Shown here: positions 1 to 7,100 of the stretch, in pieces
Layout: each line of letters starts with the position of its first letter
Numbering within the stretch: the first letter of the stretch is position 1
From: RBG-16-66-20 sp049651845
GTDB lineage: Bacteria > Pseudomonadota > Gammaproteobacteria > Burkholderiales > SG8-39
Assembly: GCA_049651845.1 (NCBI GenBank)
Contig: JBASCW010000042.1
Span: forward strand, 56,539 to 120,538
Direction: 5' to 3'
DNA length: 64,000 nt
Notes under the pieces: generated by a model
What the model saw: the letters and a program-made list of their open reading frames with translations, nothing else
Told to the model about the DNA's origin: nothing
Database searches by the model: none
Program-made: the position numbers and the translations under genes

Positions 1-491
1 AGGGGATTGCCGTGCCCGAAGGTGGTCAGGATCTCGAGCCTGCCGTCGTTGTGCTGCGACCGGGTCAGCCAAATCCAGCCCGAGCCGAAGTAGTTCGCGC
101 CCGCATCCTAGAATTGCGACTTGAACCGCTCGAAGCTGCCGAATTCGTCGTTGATCGCAGCGGCCAGCGCACCCGTGGGCGCGCCGCCCCCGTCGGGTGA
201 CATGGCGCGCCAGAACAGGCTGTGATTGACGTAGCCGCCGGCATTGTTGCGGATCGCCGCCTGCGCGGCATCAGGGATGCGGATGAGATTGAGCAGCAGC
301 CAGGCCGCCGAACGCTGGTGCGGATCCGGATACTGCTCGATCGCCGAGTTCAGCTTCTTCACGTACGACGCGTGATGCTTGCCGTGATGCAGCTGCATGG
401 TGCGCGCGTCGATGTGCGGCTCCAGCGCGTCGTGCGCGTAGGGCAGGGCCGGGAGCAGGTGCTTCGCGCAAGGTTCCACTAGATCGTCCAT
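1..491 (-). pseudogene. Fe/Mn superoxide dismutase, broken by an in-frame amber codon
   Basis: The minus-strand reading gives a clear Fe/Mn superoxide dismutase: ALPYAHDALEPHIDA, the metal-ligand region LHHGKHHASYV, and VNHSLFW. It then meets a TAG at 108-110 after FKSQF. Translation in the same frame past the TAG gives DAGANYFGSGWIWLTRS and then QHNDGRLEILTTFGHG, the normal C-terminal half of the family. The reading frame is therefore intact apart from this one codon, and the gene runs off the left edge of the window. The ATG at 491 is the nearest start in this frame. A signal-peptide ORF in another frame (479-679) ends just inside it, so an older exported enzyme may also have suffered a frameshift. 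A sequencing error is possible. Confidence 0.75.
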
Positions 492-679
492 CTGGGCGCC
501 GATGCGGGCGGGCTGGCGTAGTGCTCGGTCGGCGCAGGCGACGGCATGGGCTTGCGCTTGTCGGGCACCGCGCCGCCCGCAGCGCCACGCGCAGGCGGCA
601 CATAGGCCGACTGATGGATCGCCGCCGCGGTGGCGGCGGGTACCAGCAGGAGCAGCGCAAGGATGACCGCGTGTTTCAT
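479..679 (-). CDS. Short exported peptide, probable 5' part of the broken superoxide dismutase
   Basis: A 66-residue reading frame starts with a classic signal peptide (MKHAVILALLLLVPAATAAA), followed by a proline- and alanine-rich stretch, and stops at 479-481. The superoxide dismutase homology begins almost at once in another frame (start 491). I infer that this was the export signal and linker of the enzyme before a frameshift, but it could be an independent small secreted peptide. The ATG at 679 lies exactly 31 bases from a 20-bp dyad operator at 711-730, which argues that this is the true transcribed start. No strong ribosome-binding site is visible. Confidence 0.45.
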   Translation of the reverse strand: MKHAVILALLLLVPAATAAAIHQSAYVPPARGAAGGAVPDKRKPMPSPAPTEHYASPPASAPRWTI

Positions 680-710
680 GCCGCGATTGTCGTTTCGCCA
701 GCCGGGCGTT

Positions 711-730
711 TCTGTGCGTTGTCGAACAGA
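711..730. promoter_or_regulatory. Dyad operator 1, shared by divergent genes
   Basis: The 20-mer reads TCTGTGCG-TTGT-CGAACAGA. Its centre (720.5) is 41.5 bases from both divergent start codons (679 on minus, 762 on plus). Hexamers TAAATA (750-755, plus) and GACAAT (686-691, minus strand) lie where a -10 box would be if transcription began at each ATG. I infer a Crp/Fnr-type class II activator site. Confidence 0.6.
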
Positions 731-761
731 ACTGCGCGTCGTTCTGGCGTAAATACGCAGT

Positions 762-989
762 ATGAAATCCTTCCTCGTCGCCGGAATCGTCATGATCGTG
801 CTGGGCGGAATCTCGCTCGGCTACAACTACACCTACACGACCAAGGAGACGGTGCTCCAGGTCGGGCCGCTCAAGGCCGTTGCCGAGGAGTCGCATACCG
901 TGGCGGTGCCGGCGATCCTGGGGTGGGTGCTCGTCGTCGGCGGCATCTGCGTGGTCGCCTTCGGCGCCCTATCCAAGAAGAGTTCGTAA
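762..989 (+). CDS. Small two-helix membrane protein, DUF3185-like
   Basis: This 75-residue protein has two hydrophobic helices (about residues 4-22 and 50-68). A polar central section contains TTKETVLQVGPLKA and AEESHTV. Length, the helix-loop-helix layout and the 'vGPLkA..e....' middle match the DUF3185 small inner-membrane proteins found in proteobacterial stress clusters. Their biochemical role is unknown. It heads a possible small operon with the DUF3096 remnant and the basic peptide downstream. Dyad operator 1 and a TAAATA hexamer sit upstream so that the predicted transcript would begin at the ATG. Confidence 0.7.
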   Translation: MKSFLVAGIVMIVLGGISLGYNYTYTTKETVLQVGPLKAVAEESHTVAVPAILGWVLVVGGICVVAFGALSKKSS

Positions 990-998
990 GGCAAGAAG

Positions 999-1061
999 AT
1001 GAACATCACACTGGGGCTTGCACCGCTGGTTTCACTGCTCGCGGGCAATTTCCGCTTCTGA
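999..1061 (+). pseudogene. Truncated DUF3096-like membrane peptide
   Basis: A 20-codon frame reads MNITLGLAPLVSLLAG and then NFRF before a stop. The first 16 residues match the start of DUF3096 proteins, which normally continue for another 25-30 residues of membrane helix. Only the first helix half remains, so I call it a remnant. It lies 9 bases after the DUF3185-like gene, as such genes often do. Confidence 0.45.
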
Positions 1062-1062
1062 C

Positions 1063-1173
1063 ATGGCCAAAGGTCAGCTCAGAAGCAACCGCGAGAAGAA
1101 GAAGCCCAAGCAGGCCAAGAAGCCCGTGATCCCGCCTTCGCCGTTCAGGCTGCCGGCGCCAAAAGCTCGATAG
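1063..1173 (+). CDS. Small lysine-rich basic protein
   Basis: This 36-residue protein begins MAKGQLRSNREKKKPK and is very basic. It resembles the short 'MAKGQxRSNRExKKPK' hypothetical proteins common in proteobacteria, whose function is unknown. The ATG follows the preceding TGA by one base. Its 3' end overlaps the end of the convergent glucan synthase gene by 29 bases. The match is by memory of the N-terminal motif only. Confidence 0.55.
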   Translation: MAKGQLRSNREKKKPKQAKKPVIPPSPFRLPAPKAR

Positions 1174-4100
1174 GCTGCCGGCGCAGCGTCACCTCGACCT
1201 GGTGTTCGGCCCGGTCGTCGACGAGCGCTATCGTCGAGTCCGCCTGCAGGACGCCGTCCACGCTCACTGTCATTGCGGCGTCGCCGCCGGTGGCCTGGCG
1301 CAAGGCGATGCGGTACATGGTTTCCTTGTGGCGGTAGCGCAGTTCGAGCCCCTGCCAGTCGGCGGGCAAGCACGGTGCGAAATGCAGCTTGTCCGCGGCC
1401 AGCCTCAGACCCAACAGCGATTCAAGGATCAGCCTGTACATCCAGCCGGCCGAGCCGGTGTACCAGGTCCAGCCGCCGCGCCCGGTATGAGGCGGAACCG
1501 CATAGACGTCGGCGGCGACGACATAGGGCTCCACTTTGTAGACGGCGATCCCCTCGGGCGTGTCGCCGTGGTGCAGGGGGTTGATCATGTCGAGCAGTTC
1601 CCAGGCCCGCACCGCATCGCCCTGCGCGGCAAATGCCATCGACGCCCAGATCGCCGCATGCGTGTACTGCCCGCCGTTCTCCCGCACGCCGGGCACATAG
1701 CCGCGGATGTAGCCTGGATCCAGCTCGGAGCGATCGAACGGCGGATCGAGCAGCTGCACGAGCGCGTGGTCGCGGCGCACCAGCCGCTGATCCAGCGCGT
1801 TCATCGCCAGCTTGGAGCGCTCGGGGGTACCCGCGCCGGACAGCACGGACCAGCTTTGCGCGATGGAATCGATCTGGCATTCGGCGTTGGCCGCGGATCC
1901 CAGCGGCGTGCCGACATCGAAATAGGCGCGGCGATACCAGCCGCCGTCCCAGGCGTGCGCTTCGATGTTCCTGCGCAGGCGGACGGCTTCGCTCTCGCAG
2001 CGCTCGGCGAATGGTGCGTCGTTCTCGCCGCGCGCGAGCACGGCGAACTGCGTGAGCACCTGATACAGAAAGAAGCCGAGCCAGACGCTCTCGCCCCTGC
2101 CCTGCGCGCCCACCAGGTTCATGCCGTCGTTCCAGTCGCCCGAGCCCATCAGCGGCAGGCCGTGGAATCCCATGCGCAGGCCGTTCTCGATGGCCCGTAC
2201 GCAATGCTGATACAGGCTCGCCGCTTGCAGCGAGCGCAGCGGCAGGTCGTAATACGAATCCTCGTCGGCATTCACGGGGCGACCGTCGAGAAACTGGATC
2301 TGCTCCTTCAGGACTGCGCTGTCCCCGGTGCAGGAAACGTAGCGGCAGGTCGCCAGCGGCAGCCACAGATAATCGTCGGAGCAACGCGTGCGCACGCCGC
2401 GCCCGGAAGGCGGGTGCCACCAGTGCTGGACATCGCCCTCGAGGAACTGGCGGGATGCGCACAGCAGCAAATGCTCGCGCACCAGCTGCGGAGACGCATG
2501 AACCAGGGCCATGACGTCCTGCAGCTGATCGCGGAATCCGAACGCGCCACCCGACTGGTAATGGCCGCTGCGCCCCCACAGGCGGGACGCCATCGTCTGG
2601 TAGAGCAGCCAGCCGTTGCAGAGCACGTCGAGCGACGGATCGGGCGTCTCGATCTGTACGACGCCTAGCGTGGTCTTCCAGTACTGCCGGACCGCTTCCA
2701 GCGCCACGCTCGCGGTGCTGGACTTGCGCAGGCGCTGCACCAGGCGGCTCGCGTCGTCGGTGCCGCGCCCGACGCCCAGGCGGAAGATGATCTCGCGCGA
2801 CGATCCGTCGGCGAGGTCGAATGGGACCTGGATCGCGGCGCAGGGGTCCATGGCGGCGCCCACCCTGCCGGAAAGCCGTGCGCGCTCGAGGGCGGCCGGA
2901 TTGCGCAACGTGCCATTGCGCCCGATGAACTCGGTGCGATCGCCGCTGAGGGTGCGCGTCACGTCGTCCACGTCGAAGAATGCAACCTGCTCCCCGAACT
3001 CCGGGTTGTAGGCGTTGCGCGCGAGCAGCGCGCCGCTGTTGGGATCGATCTCGGTGACCACGTGCATGCTCGATTTCGATCGCAATGCGCCCAATACCCA
3101 CTCGACATAGCCGGTTGCGGAGAGCCGGCGCGGCCGGCCCGAGCCGTTGCGCACCTTGAGGACCGCGAATTTGACCGGCGAATCGAGGTCCACGTACACC
3201 GTCAGCTCGGTGGCGATGCCGCCCTCGCTGTGCTCGAAGACGCTGTAGCCGAAGCCGTGCCGGCTGACGTAGTTGCCCGTTCCGGGGCAGGGCAGCGCGG
3301 TCGGCGACCAGACCTGCCCGGTCTCTTCATCGCGCAGGTAATAGGCTTCGCCGCTGGCATCCCCGACCGAATCGTTGTGCCAGGGGCTGAGGCGGAACTC
3401 GTGCGCGTTCTCATGCCAGGTGTAGGCCGCGCCGCTTTCGGAGATCACGCAGCCGAAATGCGGATTGGCCAGTACGTTGACCCAGGGTGCCGGGGTCGCC
3501 TGCGCAGTCGTCGTCGTGATCACGTATTCGCGCCCGTCGGGCGTGAAACCGCCCAGTCCGTTGGCGAGGGCCAGCTCGCGAGGCGGCACGGCGGCCTCGT
3601 CCGCAGCGGCGGCACCGCGCGCCGTTTCAGCTGCGCGCAGGCGGCTGGCGGCAAAGGGTGCCATGGCGGCTTCGACCTCGGGGCGCTGCTTGACCTGCTC
3701 CTTGAGGGTCCCCTGGCTGTCGGTGAACACGGCGCGGGCGACCGACTGCAACAGGATGCGGTCCTCGTTCGAGATCTGTTCGGCGGATCGCACGAAGATT
3801 CCGCCCGGCCGGTCGATGACGTGCGCTTCCACCCCGGCGGCGATCAGCCCCATGATCTGGTCGTGCAGCAGCTGGCGGTAGCCGCCCCGCTCCTCGTTCC
3901 AGATCACCAGGTCCACGGCCAGTCCCTTCAGACGCCAGTAGGCGTGGGCCTGCACCAGCTGGCGTACCAGCTCGATGTTGGCGGGGTCCCTCAACTGCAC
4001 CAGCACGATGGGCAGGTCCCCCGAGATCGCGTAGCCCCACAAGCCGGACTGCCCGCGGCGGTTCTTGGCGATGACGCTCGCTTCGGCGCGCAACGAGGCA

Positions 4101-7100
4101 TTGGCGTAGATGATCGAGCTGGCCAGGCGCCCGTAGAGCTGCGCTTCGGCCTCGGTGACGTTGATCTGTCGTAGCGCGACCTGGCTGTGCGTCCATGCCA
4201 TTTCGAATGCGCGGTCGGCGAGGCGCCGATCCTGGTATTTCTCCACCAGCTGGAGGCAGCCCGCGCGGCTGTCGCCGACGCCGATGACCAGGTCCAGCGT
4301 GGCCGTCTGCGCCGGCTCGAGGGTGACGCGCTGCCGGATGGCGACGATCGGGTCAAGCACCGAGCCCTCGCTGCCCGAGAGCGGAGCGGGATCGCGCAGC
4401 GCCTGCGGCGCGGCGACGCTGTTGCCGCGGCCGACGAAGCGAGCGCGGTCCGTCTCGTAGGAAACGGCCTCCACTTCTGCGCCATGCACCGCCATCAGGT
4501 GCAGCATCCACGGTGTCGTCTCGCCGCGCGAGCGCGGCCGGCGCGTGCACAGGATCGCCTGGCGCGCGGCAATGATCTCGGTCTGCACGAACAGGCTGCT
4601 GAACGCCGGATGGAGCGCGTCGGCGGAGGGGGAGGCGAGCACCACCTCCGCATAGCTGGTCACTTCGATCGTGCGGCGCGATCGCGAACGGTTGGTGACG
4701 CGTACCCGGCGCAGCTCGATATCATCCTCCGGCGACACCACGATCTCGGTATGCGTGTCGAAGTTCGCGTCGTGGCGGCGGAATTCCACGCGCTGCTCGG
4801 TGAAGATCGCCTCGTAGGATTCGGTACGCTTGAGCGCAGGCTGAAGCGCGCAAGACCAGACCTGGCCGCTCGCGGTGTCGCGCAGGTAGCAGAACGAGCC
4901 CCAGTTGTCGGCGGTGCTGTCCTCGTGCCAGCGCGTGACGGCGAGGTCCTTCCAGCGGCTGTAGCCGCCGCCGGCGTTCGTGATCATCACGTTGTAGCGG
5001 CCATTGGAGAGCAGTTGCACGCCCGGGATCCTCGTATCCGGCGTGCTGAAGACGCGCATCGGCATCTCGGGAATCTCCGCGACAGCGCGAAAATCGATCC
5101 ATTCGGGAATCGTCGAGTACGACGCCGTGGCCCTCGGCACCCGCTCCTGCAGCAGCAGCAGGGTCGCCTGGAAGAGCGGATCCGAGACGAAGCGCCGCTG
5201 CATCGGCCGGTCGAGCAGGACGTGGGACAGGGCGAGGAAGCTCATGCCCTGGTGGTGGGCCATGAACGAACGCACGACCGCGCTGGTCTCCGCGCGGCGC
5301 AGGCGCGCGGGCGTGTAGTCGATCGCCTCGTAGAAGCCGAATTTGCCTAGCAGGCCGTCGGCCGCGAGCCGCTTCAGGTTGGCGCACGCCGCCTCGGGCG
5401 CGACCATCAGTGCGAGCGCCGTGGCATACGGCGCGATCACCAGGTCCTCGCTCAGGCCGCGCTTGAGGCCGAGGCCCGGAACGCCGAAAGCACGGTACTG
5501 GTAATTGAGCGCTGCATCGACCGTGTTGTACCCGCACTCCGACATGCCCCACGGCACGCCGCGTTGCGCGCCATAGTCGATCTGGCGCCGGACCGCTGCG
5601 CGGCAGCTCTCATCGATCAGCGTGTTCTCATAGCTGGGCATCACCAGCAGCGGCATCAGGTACTCGAACATCGAGCCGCTCCAGGACAGCAGCGTCGCTC
5701 CGCTGCCCGCGTTGGTGAGCAGCCGTCCGAGCGCAAACCAGCTCTGCTGCGGCAGCTGCCCCTGGGCGATGGCGACGAAACTGGTCAGGCGCGCTTCCGA
5801 TGCGAGCAGGTCGTAGTAGCTGGCATCGCGCCTGCGCTCGGTCGCGTGGTGTCCGCGCCTGCGCTCGGTGACGTTGTGCCCGATCATCAGCAGATGCCGC
5901 ACGTCGTCGTACAGGAAGTTGTAATCCATGCGTGCCATTTCGCCCGCCTGCAGGGCGAGTTGCGCGATTTCCTCCATGCGTGCGCGCGCGGCGGAAACGC
6001 CTCGCGCAGCCAGCTCGCGCAGCGTGGGTATGCCGTGCTCGCCCGGCATCGCGGAGGGCGGCGCCAGCAGGCGCAGTTCGCCCAGGGCATCCCGGCACTG
6101 GCGATCGAGCGCGCGTACCCAGGCGGCGTGCTCTGAATCCGATTTCTCTCCCAGCTCTGCCAGCACCAGTGCGGCGTCCTTCGCCAGCGCATCGAGCATC
6201 CGTCGCGAGGCAGCGAGCGTGGCTGGGCGGTCCGCCAGCGCCGATTCGAGCTGATGCCGGAAACTGCGCAGCGCATTCGTGGACGCCGCTGGCGCGCAAG
6301 CGTGTAGCGCGTGAAGGGTGTCTTCCAGGCCTTCCCGCCAGCGCGCCGCGAGGATGGGCTGATCGGCCAGCGCGGCGATGCCCGGCCGCAGCGTCAGCAG
6401 GTGGCCCGCCAGGTTGCCGCTGTCGACCGTGGAAACGTACATCGGCAGCAGCGGCAGCAGCGAGGCGGTATCGTACCAGTTGTAGAAGTGGCCGCGGTAG
6501 CGTTCCAGCTTGTGCATTGTCGCGAACGCATTGCGCGTACGCTCGATGAGCGTGCCTGCGGACACATAGCCGAAATCGTACGCCGAGAGGTTCGCGAGCA
6601 AAGACAGCCCCATATTCGTGGGGGAGGTGCGGCGGGCGAGCGCCGTGGCTGGACTCTCCTGGTAGTTGTCCGGCGGCAGCCAGTGGTCTTCCGGCCCTAC
6701 GAAGGTCTCGAAGAAAGCCCAGGTCTTGCGGGAAACCAGGCGCAGGAACGAGATCTGCTCCGGGGAGAGTACCGCCTGCGGTCGCTCAAGCGGCCGGCCC
6801 AGCCACCAAGCGAGCAGCGGAGACGCGAGCCACAGGAGCAGGATCGGAACGGCCACCGCCAACGCTCCGGGGCGCACCTGCAAGAGGTACACCGCCGTGC
6901 TGATCGCCACGATCGGCGCGATCCACATCTGGCGTAGGGAATCCGTAAAGCGGCCGCCGGGATCGAGCTCGCTCGAGGCCGTCCACTCGAGTAGGTGCCG
7001 GCGCGTGATGAGGACGCGCACCGAGGTGCGCAGGATCGCGTCCAGGCTGGTGCTGGCCTCAAAGGGCAGGCAGGCGAACGTGAACACCGTCTGCGCGAGG

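Noticed and set aside
744..760. A second short dyad (GCGTA-AA-TACGC) before the DUF3185-like gene
   Set aside because: It coincides with the predicted -10 region, has shorter arms and a different sequence from the operator family; it occurs only once.
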